Part shown: positions 22,882 to 33,600 of the stretch, piece by piece | How the letters are laid out: every line of letters starts with the position of its first letter | Position numbering within the stretch: position 1 is the first letter of the stretch | Assembly (NCBI RefSeq): GCF_021018805.1 | Contig: NC_086266.1 | Location: 4,898,001-4,962,000, forward strand | Source of the DNA: Prinia subflava | Lineage: Eukaryota > Chordata > Aves > Passeriformes > Cisticolidae | Direction: 5' to 3' | Length of the DNA: 64,000 nucleotides | Program-made: the position numbers and the translations under genes | The notes under the pieces: model-generated | Told to the model about the DNA's origin: nothing | Database searches by the model: none | The model's input: only the letters and a program-made list of their open reading frames with translations

Positions 22882-25800
22882 CTAGGATGCCATTCCAAGC
22901 AGGAATCCTCCAGCAAACCCTCCAGTCAGGATAACATTCTTCTTCAGAAATATGATCGCCTAAGCAGGGGTGAGAAGAGACAACACTGCTCAGTAACTTC
23001 AGGCAACCCACTGACCCTCCTGCTCAGAAGAAATCCCTCAGGCTGTTCCTCATGGCAAGTGAAGCTCACAGATGTCACTGCTCAGATTTGGGAAAGTTTC
23101 CTACCTAACGACCCCCCCTCCCTGACTGCACCAGCACACAGCCAGATCTTCACCCTGCTCAGGGGGAGTCAGGTCCTCCAGGAGAACGCTGAGGGAAATT
23201 ATGTCTTCCTAAATTCTAAGGAGACAACACCCACAGCTTTTGCCATCTCTCCCATTTTGCTGTCATGCAAAAATTCCCTCCTTGTATTTGCACAATTGAA
23301 CATCCAGAACAGCTCAGGATTCAATCCTGTTTTCTGCTGTCCCTTCAGCGCATGCCCTGGGAGAGCTGTCTCACCTCATCCACTCTGCTCTTCACTTCTG
23401 GAGGCATTTTATTACCACTGCTGTGAAATTTCAGCTGCTGCTTGGCTTTGTCCATGTCCCGTTGTACCAGATTCCAGTCTACCTTGATGTATCCCGTGTG
23501 GTTTGCAATCTAGAGTTTTGAGGATTAGAAAAAGGTTCCTGAAGTCCTGCATGACCACAGCTAAACAGACCCCTTGCTCACCCACAGCCACCTCCCACTC
23601 ACTGGTTCAGTGAGCACACTGGCTTAAAAATTGAACAGAACATCACCCCTGGAGCTGTGTCAAGTGTTCTGCAACATCTGTTGCCCACAGTAATCCCCAA
23701 CAGCTGGGCACACACTGTAGCTTAGCCTGCTTCAGCCTTTCTTCCCCAGTGTAAGGCTGGCATCACCTCCCCCTCACAAGTGCCACGGATATTGTTGGGA
23801 CTCCCTGCAGTTCTCCTGCTGCTGTGGGTGGACACAGCTATTAATAGCCCATTCCTCTCAAACTATTTTATCTGCTCAGGGTGATTCAGCTGTGGAACTC
23901 CATCTGCCCAGGGCAAGCTTTTGACTGTCAGTAGAACAAGCAGAACCAGGAGATAGAGGGGGAATGAGTCACACATAAGCCCTGTCTGCCTGAGGAGCAA
24001 ACAGGTGAGAGCTGAACAAGGCCTGAGAGCTGCTCTACCTGCTCCAGGATGCACCAGATACATGAACACATCCAAGCACCTCCCCTCAATGCCAGGGCTC
24101 TTGGAAACCAGCAGGACACAGAGAGATCTCCTTTCTCTCCTCTTTCCCAGTGCTCTACAGCAAGCCCCATCTGTGCTGGCTGGACTCCTGGAGAAGCCAG
24201 GTTGGCAGGAAGCATATCACAGGTATGGATATGTCCTTCTTGACATCCAGGGCTGTCCTCCAGGGACACCGTGTCCACAGCCACAGGACTCAGTGTGTTA
24301 GCCTGTCCTGCAGCTGGAGGCTGTCCCATGCTGCACTCTGCAGTAACAGCTCTCCTGTGCCTTTGGCAGCAGATCCTCAGCGGATCCTCTAGCAACCCTG
24401 GAGTTTCTGCACACTGACCCTGCCTTGCTGCTGCATCCATGTGCCCTGGAGAACACACACCTGTGATATTCACAGCCACCCCCTGGCAGAGGAGGGGACT
24501 GACCCCACATGTCCCAAGAGGCAGTGGATCCTAGAGAGCACAGTTCCCAGAAAGGCTGGGCTGCTGTTCATACACACCTGAAGTAGGAAAAAGCCTCCTC
24601 CCACTGCCGTCGCTGCCAGCTTCCCAACTTTCTGGAAGATGAATCCAGTACACCTACAAATCAACCAGGATTCAGTCAGGAGAATGAAACACCACACACA
24701 CTACTCATCATGCTTCCCACAGGTAAGGCAGGAATTACCCAAGACTGGAGACAGCCTGACAAACACCACAAGAAACCCATGTGCAAGCAGAGAGAAGGAT
24801 TTGCACCCAGCAAAAATTGATGCTTTATAGCTTTTCACTTTGTGCTGTCACATTCCAGGCTTTTTCAGTTTGATTCTTATCTCTTCAGCCTCATCCTTCT
24901 CCCAAAAGAGTAACCAGAAACCTGTGATTTCACCAAAACCAACAAGTGATTTTCGGTTTTGATGTAGTTTTTTTTTAACTGCTATCATCTCTGAGGGGAA
25001 ATTAGGGAGCACATGTACTGCTCCATGATAGGGCATGGGGAGCAAATCCCAAGCCTCCTTCTTATTTATTTGTAAAGTAAGCAGTAAACAACTACTTACT
25101 TGACCTTTTAATTTCTCAGAAGAGAAAAACAATGGAACAAGCACACAGCAGTGATCTAAGACTAATACTGGTCTCCAGAATGGGTTACCTGCTTTCAACA
25201 CGAAAAACATTCCTGCAGCCACCAGGACTGCAGCCAGCACCACCCCACTGCTCAGTCATGCAGCCACGGGCTGGTGTGTTGTGCCACCCAAACCACACTT
25301 TCCTTGGAACATGGTTTCCTTATGAGCACAGCAAACAACACAGCAACCTGCCTTTACCCACTTCTGAATGCACTCAGTGAAGAGAGACGTGGCCAGGTCA
25401 CACCTCTATAAGATAAAGCTCTGCCATACACTGTTAAATAATTCCTCTGTTGCCAGGTGAAGACGAGGGGCATGGTAAGAGGCAAAGCAGTGATTACACA
25501 AAGTTTTCAACTCAAACGATGCTGTGGCAATGAAGTTGCAAACAGAGCCACACTCAGTCCCAGCTACAAGTGACATGAAACCCTGAGAACTGCGATCCCA
25601 GGAGGTTCTTAATGCAGATGCCTGAAGCACACCCCCCTCCAGTGTAGAAGGCATCCTTGTTTCCAGGGGGTCATATCTGCCTGTCCTCATTCAACAGCAC
25701 CACTTTTTGCCAGAAGTTAAAAATAATTACAGACTGGAGCAATTTTCTTCCCTTCGACACACTCTCAGTTCTTCAAGTTATAGCCAGCATTTAAGACATC

Positions 25801-26549
25801 CCAGAGCTCAGCAGCCCATGCCAAGGGACAGCAGGCTGAGCACTGGCCTTCTCTCAATGACTGCCACATGACCACCCAGCACCTGTCAGTGTGACCCCAC
25901 GGACCCTGCCACGAGCAGCAAGGACAGTGCTGTCGCTCTTACCATCCCGTGACCCCTCCGATCACCAGCTGCGTGGCCACATTGTATTTCTCAGCGCTCG
26001 ACCCCGAGCTGGGGGCGAAGATCTTGCGCCACCAGGGCCGGTTCTTGGTGTACTCCGCCAGGTCCAGCACGTTGAACGTGTCGTCCTTCGCACCTGCAGG
26101 CACCTGCAGAGGCTCAGTGCCGGGACTAGCGTACCACAGCCCCCTGCAGCTGCCCGGTGCCTCCCCAGGGGCGCGGGAGCCGTGCCCGGACACACAGCTC
26201 ACGGGACTGGCACTCCCCCGGTGTCTGGGAATTCCCAGGCCCCTCAGCCCCCTCCCAGGGCCTCCGGGACCCCTCACCCCCTCGGGGACGCCCCTCGCCC
26301 AGCGGCCGGGGCTGGGGGCCCGTGCCCGGAGCCGCCCCCTCGGGCCCTCACGCGGGGCCAGACCCCGGCAGCCGCCGCCGCGCGGTGCAGAGGGAACGAC
26401 ACCGCGCTATGGAGCGGGGAAGCCGAGTTGGGGGAGCCGGGCACCCGCTGCCAGGGGAGAGGGGTGGGGGGACCCGCGCTCCGAGCCATCCCCGGCCCGG
26501 CCCGGCCCGGCCCGGCCCGGCCCGGCGCACCTCCGCCCGGCACCGCCAT
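22882..26549 (-). CDS. FUNDC2: FUNDC2, FUN14-domain mitochondrial outer-membrane protein
   Basis: FUNDC2 is a mitochondrial outer-membrane protein related to the mitophagy receptor FUNDC1. There are five coding exons, read downwards: 26549-26531, 26093-25943, 24653-24578, 23509-23375 and 22959-22882. They sum to 459 nt, giving 152 residues. Exon 1 encodes only MAVPGG. Exon 2 has [20 protein letters not shown], whose FNVL could act as an LC3-interacting motif, and the first membrane segment ([13 protein letters not shown]). Exon 3 continues with [20 protein letters not shown]. Exon 4 has [10 protein letters not shown], and exon 5 ends [14 protein letters not shown]. The last five residues and the GW/CTG junction match human FUNDC2. 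Human has about 40 more N-terminal residues; this form is nearer FUNDC1 in length. FUNDC2 is preferred over FUNDC1 because of WWRKIF, the MAS ending and the F8/MTCP1 neighbours. Confidence 0.93.
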
Positions 26550-26640
26550 GACGCCGCTGCGCTCCGCGCAGGCGCGGGCACGGCGCGCGCGTCACCGGGA
26601 GCGCGCGACAGGGGAACCGGGGGAGAGCGATGAGGGGAGA
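26000..26640. promoter_or_regulatory. FUNDC2: FUNDC2 CpG-island promoter with NRF1-like site
   Basis: This is a CpG-dense block around FUNDC2 exons 1-2. GCGCAGGCGCGG at 26566-26577, about 20 bases upstream of the ATG, resembles an NRF1 site. NRF1 drives many mitochondrial-protein genes. There is no TATA box. The limits are approximate. Confidence 0.55.
26493..26525. repeat. GGCCC pentamer run in FUNDC2 intron 1
   Basis: About six perfect tandem copies of a CCCGG pentamer lie just inside the first intron of FUNDC2, a few bases from the exon 1 donor. Confidence 0.85.
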
Positions 26641-27030
26641 GAGGGGAAGCGGGAGAGAGGGGAACGGGGGAGAGAGGGGAACCGGGGGAGAGAGGGGAAC
26701 CGGGGGAGAGAGGGGAACCAGGGGAGAGAGGGGAACCAGGGGAGAGAGGGATGAGGGGAGAGAGGGGAAGCGGGGGAGAGAGGGGAACCAGGGGAGAGAG
26801 GGATGAGGGGTGAGAGGGGAACCGGGGGAGAGAGGGGAACCGGGGGAGAGAGGGGAACCAGGGGAGAGAGGGATGAGGGGTGAGAGGGGAACGGGGGGAG
26901 GGAGGATGAGGGGAGAGAGGGATGAGGGGAGAGAGGATGAGGGGAGAGAGAGAAACCAGGGGAGAGGGATGAGGGGAGAGAGGGGAACGAGGGGAGAGGG
27001 ACTGCAGGAGAGATGGGCACACACGGGGAG
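26624..27030. repeat. Purine-rich minisatellite upstream of FUNDC2
   Basis: Units of the form 'gggagagaggggaaccrg' are repeated over about 400 bases, mixed with 'gggatgag' variants. One strand is almost pure purine, with many GGGG runs. The long serine/proline/leucine-rich open frames on the minus strand here come from the repeat. Confidence 0.9.
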
Positions 27031-27048
27031 AGGGGTGGGCGAATGAAA

Positions 27049-27403
27049 TCAATCAGAGAATCACAGAATCACCAGGTTGGAAGAGACCTCCCAGATCACC
27101 GAGTCCAACCCAGCCCTAACACCTCAATTAAACCATGAGTGCCACATCCAGTCCATGTTTAAACACATCCAGGGATGGTGACTCCACCACCTCCCCGGGC
27201 AGACCATTCCAGTGCTTTATCACCCTTTCTGTAAAAAACTTCTTCCTAATATCCAGCCTTAATTTCCCTTGGCGCAGCTTGAGGCTGTGTCCTCTCGTAC
27301 TGTCAGTGCTGCCTGGGAGAGGGGCATTCAGCCAGCACACCCAGCTGTGCCTCTGCCCCGGAGCTGATCTGGGCAGCCTGGACATACTGCCTAGTAGGGA
27401 CAC
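27049..27403 (-). mobile_element. CR1 LINE 3' end with reverse-transcriptase tail remnant
   Basis: The + strand starts with the reverse complement of the CR1 3' tail (agaatcacagaatcacc). The minus strand still reads the end of CR1 ORF2: [20 protein letters not shown], then [15 protein letters not shown] and [16 protein letters not shown]. It is 5' truncated, as is usual for CR1. It lies between FUNDC2 and F8. Confidence 0.9.
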
Positions 27404-30400
27404 ATTTTACTGTTTCCCGTGAAAAAATGACACCTCTGCTTTCTGGGCCATTACTCACTTGAGCTCCTGTAGAACAAATGCCACCTACTTCCCAGCTGGG
27501 GATGCAGCTACCGAGGGTGTAGCAAAGATGGAAATCCCGAGACACAACAAGCATAAAAAAATAAAAATTCTCATGGAGAGATTGTGACAGAGAAGACTTG
27601 ACCCTCGTTTGGGGTTAAGGGAAAGCAGGGTGTGAGTGGGAGCAGGCGGCGTGGGACGGATAGGGGAACAAACACTCTTCTAGGAACTAAACACTCTTCT
27701 AGGAACTAACAGCAGCACTGGTCAGGACATCCCACTCGTAAACATCTCAGCACCTCGTTGCCCCTTGCACGTAGGTCTGGACTGCAGCAATGTCCCAGTG
27801 TTTCCTGCACTGTCCTGATTAGGGGGAAGTGGCTGGAGCGGTGTGTGCACATTCAGACCAAAGTGATAGCACAGCACTTCTCTGGGCACGGAAGGAAAAG
27901 ATGTGAGATGTGGCTGGGGAAGGGATGGCTGGAGGCAAGCCGGCCTCTAGAAATCCAATCTGAACACCAGTGTGAGATGGCAATAGGGTCTCCTGCATAT
28001 CTGGTACATGACAGGCTTCCATCCCTGAGCAGCGCATGTCCCTGGTTTTGCCTCCCCTGCCCTGAGCAAAGGGATGCCCTCATGCCCTGGGGCCAGGCAG
28101 GTCTCCTTGGGTCCCTGCAGCTGTGGGCTCTCCTGCACACATGATTCCAGGGGCACTTAATGGCCTGGGCATCTGCAGCATGGCCTCATCTTTCCTAGCA
28201 CATGTGCACCTTCATCTGGTGTAGGCACTCAGCTTCCTCCAGCAGGAGACAAGGATCTGGGCTGACAAGGTGCTTCAGGGTTGGGGGCTCCTGTGTGGTG
28301 GGGTCAGGCACAGCCTGGTGCAGTGGGTGGCACAGGCGTGGTGGGTGCAAGGACAGAACCCAGCAGTAGCACCTCAGCAGCCCACAGCTCCCTGCCAGGT
28401 GCCTTCCAGGTGTCCAGCTTTGGAGGCACAGCCATGAAACACCATTCCCCATCTCAAAGGTGTTCTCTCCCTGCTGGCACCACCAAAACCTCCCAGCCTC
28501 CATGGCCAGGCTGAGCTCACCAGCCCATGGGAGCTTCCAGCAAGTGCTTCTGCTGCCTGACTCTCCAGAGACGCCTCTGATGTGAGGAACAAGAGAGAAA
28601 GCAGAAATGCTCCACTGACCCACTTACTGCAGGGAAACCCAGCAGAGGAAAGCAGACTTAGTTTTGGGGCCGCCTCCATATTAGTATTTCTACTCTGATG
28701 CTAGGGTAGATCCACCAGGGATGGATTTCCTGGATACTCAGGGGTGTTGATGGCATCAGCCCTGCTGCACTGCTGCACTGCTGTTCCCTGGGGGTCCCTG
28801 TGTCTGTGATTTTGCCCATCCAAGAACTGCACTGGGTTGCAGCCCCTCTTTGCTGGGGTGCAGTAGCTTGGAAGTGCTGATATAAGGGGCTTTGGCTGGT
28901 CCTCCAGACAGATCTGTGCCCTGTGGCATAGCTGTTTTCCTGGTGCCAGGAAGGGTGAGTGCCCCGTGTGCTCTGGCTGCTGCTTCTGAGACACTCAGCC
29001 TTCCTGAGAAGCTGTCACGAATGACTTGTTCTCTCTCACATACACAAAAAAAAAAAAAAAAAGTTCCAGAAGAGATTGGACAAGGTTCAAATGATTCTGA
29101 GTAATTTTTATCCACTCCAGTCTGTTATTGTTCTGAGAACTGCACATTTCAGGGAAGCAACCAGCGCTTTCTGCATGCATGTGGGTCCTTGGCTCTGGCA
29201 AAATATATTTCTCTGGGAGTCTCATGGCAGGAGCCTGTCATCTCTCCCAGAAAACTCTCTTCCCTCCAGTACTGAGTATGCTTTTGCTTCACTGCAGTAG
29301 GGCAGGATGCAAAGAACCCTGGGGCATCCCCAAATGTGACACACCACTTCCTTTGCCCCAAAATATTGGCTGGAAAAAGTGAGGTGAGTTGTTGCTCACA
29401 AAGAAAAGGAGCCCCAGGCTAGTCATGGAGACAGCTGTGCATGTACAAGCTGGAGGAAATGTTTCTCACACACTCTTTGCTTTCCCAGGAGCAAGGTAGG
29501 TGGTCTGGGGGAATCAGTTTCTGCCTGTGCTCAGGATTCATGTCAGAGACCCCCAAAAGCCCAACCCTCCACTGTCTCCACTGTGTCCCTCTGTTTCTCA
29601 GTCACTAAGACCTGCCACATGGATGCTTCTGCACACACTGGGACTGTCACCAAAGGGGTCACTGCCCCCGTTGCACTCCTGCTGCCCTGTGACATGATTT
29701 ATGGGACATTTCCCCACCTCACTCATCCAGGGGATGCTGGGACCATGCAGGGCGTTCCTCCTCATCTTCCTGCCTTCGTGAGCCAAGGGACAACCACACG
29801 GCAGTGTGTGTGCCTGATCACACGTGTGTGCATTGATGAGGGGAGGGGGATCTCACGGGCTTTTAAAAGGAGAGATTGAAAATCTGTGAGTAAAATGAAA
29901 GAAAATTGCAAAAATATTTCAGTGCATCTTCTCTGAGCTCTACTGCAGGACCCTGGGAGAAGAGGAGCAGCTGGTGGGAAGGGGACTCCGGGGATCATCC
30001 CAACCCACTCCCTCCCATGTGGCTTGAGGCAGGGATAAGTCACTCCTTGCCATGAGGCAAAGTTGTGTGGCCAAATCATCGTTGTTTGGGGTGCAGGCAT
30101 CCCAGAGGCAGGGATAAGTCACGTGTGTACATCTGCATCCCTGGCAAACCACCCTCCTTCTCTTCAGAAGTGACAAAGAAGGTGAGGCTGGGCAAAGACC
30201 ACACCTAAGTTCTGCTGCCTCTGCAACCCTCCCTTTCCTCGTCTTGCTCCCAGACAGGAGCCAGGACACTGAGCCAGCTGGGTCCTGCAGCGGAACTTAC
30301 TGCTGTGCTTGCCCTCCCTTTCCTTTTGTTTTTTCCTCTCCTCCTGCCACTACGAGAGGAAGAACAGGAAAGTCCATCATTCACATGCTGCTCTTTGCAC

Positions 30401-30500
30401 AAACCTGCTCAAGCGATTCCCCTCCTGAAATCTTTGAGAAACTCTTCAGTGCTCTGAGTGAGTCTGTGGGTGCTGGCTTTAAATCATCATCTCTGGTGGA
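27404..30500. other. Intergenic region upstream of F8
   Basis: I find no gene on either strand. A 20-base unit (acactcttctaggaactaa plus one base) is duplicated in tandem at about 27673-27712, and there is an A run at 29045-29062. The F8 regulatory sequence presumably lies toward the right end. Confidence 0.5.
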
Positions 30501-30520
30501 TTACAGCAGCTGGGTGAGAA

Positions 30521-30526
30521 GATAAA
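30521..30526 (+). promoter_or_regulatory. F8: GATAAA TATA-like element of F8
   Basis: GATAAA lies 82 bases upstream of the F8 ATG. From memory, the human F8 promoter uses a GATAAA element about 30 bases before its start site instead of a consensus TATA box. By analogy, transcription would start near 30,550 and the 5' UTR would be short. This is inference from position and motif. Confidence 0.45.
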
Positions 30527-30607
30527 GGCTTTTCTCTCCTCTTTCCCTTCTCATTCCTTCCTTTTCACTTTTCTTCCCCAAGTCAGAGCAGTTCCCAGCC
30601 AGGAGGC

Positions 30608-33600
30608 ATGGTGCTGGCGGGAGCCCTGTGCAGCCTCCTGCTCCTCTGCCTGGTCGAGGAGGGCATCAGCAAAGTGAGAAGATACTACATTGCTGCAGTG
30701 GAAACCACCTGGGACTACACACACAGCGACCTGCTGTCTGTGCTGCAGGCACCTCCAAGGTAAAGCTCTTCCTTTTGCCATTCTAGAACCCTGCCCTGGG
30801 TGTTCTCCCACCCTGGCATGTGGCACTGTGAGCTTGGCTCCAGGCAGGCAGGTACATGGGGCCAACCTGGCAAGGTGGGTGCACTGAGCTGCTGGTACAG
30901 CTGGGAAGGGGCGTGTGATGGGGAGTCACTGAGTGCAACCCCTGATGAGGGACAGGTGGAACTGAGAGAGACAGAAAGATGCATACCTGCCCTGCATCAC
31001 TGTTCTGCACTGGTTTATCTTAATGCCATTTACCTATGACCCTTTAAAGTCTGTGCTAGGAACCATGAGCTGATTTTCCACCTGTGCTTTCTTTTCTGCT
31101 CTGCATCTTGGGGGCTTTGGGGAAGTGTGAAGGGAGACAGACTCCCTGGGCACTGCAGAGGAAGCTTGGCTGTGCCTCCCTAATATAACTCTGAGCAGCA
31201 AAGGCTTTCCACTGTGTCTGCTGGTAAAATCCAGCTTTAGTTATTTATGTCTTTGTGTATGTTACACTGCTGGGCCTGAAAATTTTCTTTAGGGATATGA
31301 AAATAATTTGTAGTGTTTGGGCAAAGAATGGTATTCATGCATAGCGGAAAGAAGGAGGAATCCATGGTGGTTTTGCCTTTGTACTTTGAAGTAGGAAGGA
31401 AAAATGGGAGTTGCGTTGCTCAGGCATCAGGATGGTGTTGTCTGAAGACACAGCTGGCTTGGACATGCATGGTTGTGAATGTTCTGAGGTCAGCATGGAG
31501 AATGGAGCTGGGTGGCTACACTCCCTTTGTATCAAGATGTGCCCATTCCCTCTGCCCTGTGTCCCTATCCCCTTCCCCAGACTCTCTGCTGAGGCTGCAT
31601 CAGCCCATGACCCCATCTCAGTGGCCTGAGCAGTGAGGAGCTGGGGTCAAGCACTGGAAGCTCTAGAGATGACCCAGGTCAGCCTGACTCGCTGCTGTAG
31701 TCACTGTGTCCCAGTTATGTTGGTTTTTCCCCTTTTGATTACTTCAGAAGGAAAATTGCACCCAGCACCCCCCATGTTACTAATCCCCCTGCCCTGCTTT
31801 CGCTGATGTTGCCTCCAGATCCATTAGGCTATGGCAGAGATGATGACTTCACTCACACTATTAATTCAGGCCTGTGGCTTTCCATTTCAGCACCGGCCTT
31901 ATGATGCACTTGGGCACTGTTTCTGACCCTGCAGTGACTCAGGGACCTGACCCTGCCTGGGGATGAGTGGGGCATTGGCAGGCAGTGTGAGGTCACTTGT
32001 CCTTCTCTAAAATGGGGAAAGATAACATTGCCTGTCTCAGAGGGACTTGCTGGTGTGCTCCAGCCTGGAGAGGCAGAGAATTCCTGGGCAGTGCAGCTCC
32101 TGGGGCAGCTGTGATGGGAACCAGGGCTTGCTTCTCGTGGCTGTTCCCAGCTGAATGATGGTGCCTTTTCCCTGGTCCTGCAACCTCAGCCCAGTTCCCT
32201 GCAACAGAGGAGGGCACAGGAAAACAGCCAGGCTGGAAATAAGAGGCATGCAGGAGTGAGCCAGAAAAGCAAGGTAGGCAGAGCTGGGCTGTCTCTGAGC
32301 TCTGTGTGTGGTGTCTTCTGCTCCACACGTTCTCCCTCAGCCTACCAGCCTCTAATAGCAGCTCCCAAACGTGCAACTCCAGGCAGGATCTCCCAACCAG
32401 GGGAGATCCTGTAGGTATCCAGGGGTTTATGTTTGTGAAAAGCTCTGTCAAATTAATGGGCTACAACACACCAGGCAGAGCTGCTCACACCTTCCCCGTG
32501 ATTTCAGTTTCTCTTCCTCCCAAACACAGCTCCACCAGCAGGGTCAGAGCCAGCACATCCTGCAATGGCTCCAGGGATCCCAGCTCGGACATGGAGCTGG
32601 TGGACACGTAGCAGCAGCCCATGCCTGAGTGTTTTGGCAGCGCAGGATGTCTCCTAGCTCCAAGAGATGAACAGATAGTGTGGCTAACAATGCTGATCCA
32701 AGGTGCCAGAAACTTATCGGCCTGCCTCAGCTTCAGCTGAAATTGGGGAAGGAAGTTCAAGGGACCCCAAGTACAGAGGACTGGCCAGAGAACTTTGATC
32801 AGACATCCCTGGGCTGAACTCTGCCTGTCTGTCTCCTGTGGGCTCTGCTCTGCCAGCACTGGGACCCAGCACTGAGCCCTGTTGTCTCTAAGTCCCCTCC
32901 CAGCCATGCCCCTGCATGCCAGCAAAATCCCCCTGGCTCCAGAGGATTTCTGCCTTGTTTACTGCAGAACGAGCAGGGCCAGACCATCATATCTCAGGGC
33001 CGCATTCTCAAATTTGGGCTTTCTGTGAGCCAGAGATTAAGGCACAGTTTCCTGGGGGTGAACAGCTGAGTGCCAGCAACCCGGCAGCTCAGCTACCTCC
33101 CAGTGTGGGGACAGGCTGGAGAGCAAAGCTGGGGCTGGACCCCACTGCCATCGAGCCAGGAATGATAATGGTTCATGGGCAAAGTCAGCTGAATGCAGTG
33201 GCACTGCTCACTGGGGCTGTGCCTGCTGGGGGCTTCTTGCCAGCCTGGACGTGGGGTTATAGGAATTGGGTGTCTGTGGGGTTATAGGATTTGGGTGTCT
33301 GTGGGGTTATAGGATCTGGGTGTCTGTGGGGTTATAGGAATTGGGTGCCTGTGGGGTTATAGGAGCTGGGTGCCTGTGGGGTTATAGGAGCTGGGTGCCT
33401 GTGGGGTTATAGGAGCTGGGTGCCTGTAGGGTTATAGGAGCTGGGTGTCTGTGGGGTTATAGGAGCTGGGTGCCTGTGGGGTTATAGGAGCTGGGTGCCT
33501 GTGGGGTTATAGGAGCTGGGTGCCTGCGGGGTTATAGGAGCTGGCTGCCTGCGGGGTTTTCATGGGCTCCCATCCTGCTGTGCCCCTGAGGAGAGTGGAC

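Noticed and set aside
26348..27052. Minus-strand open frames of 142-234 residues rich in Ser, Pro and Leu
   Set aside because: They are translations of the purine-rich minisatellite, with no start context or similarity.
27128..27403. 91-residue minus-strand protein-coding gene
   Set aside because: It is the C-terminal end of the CR1 reverse-transcriptase frame, not a host gene.
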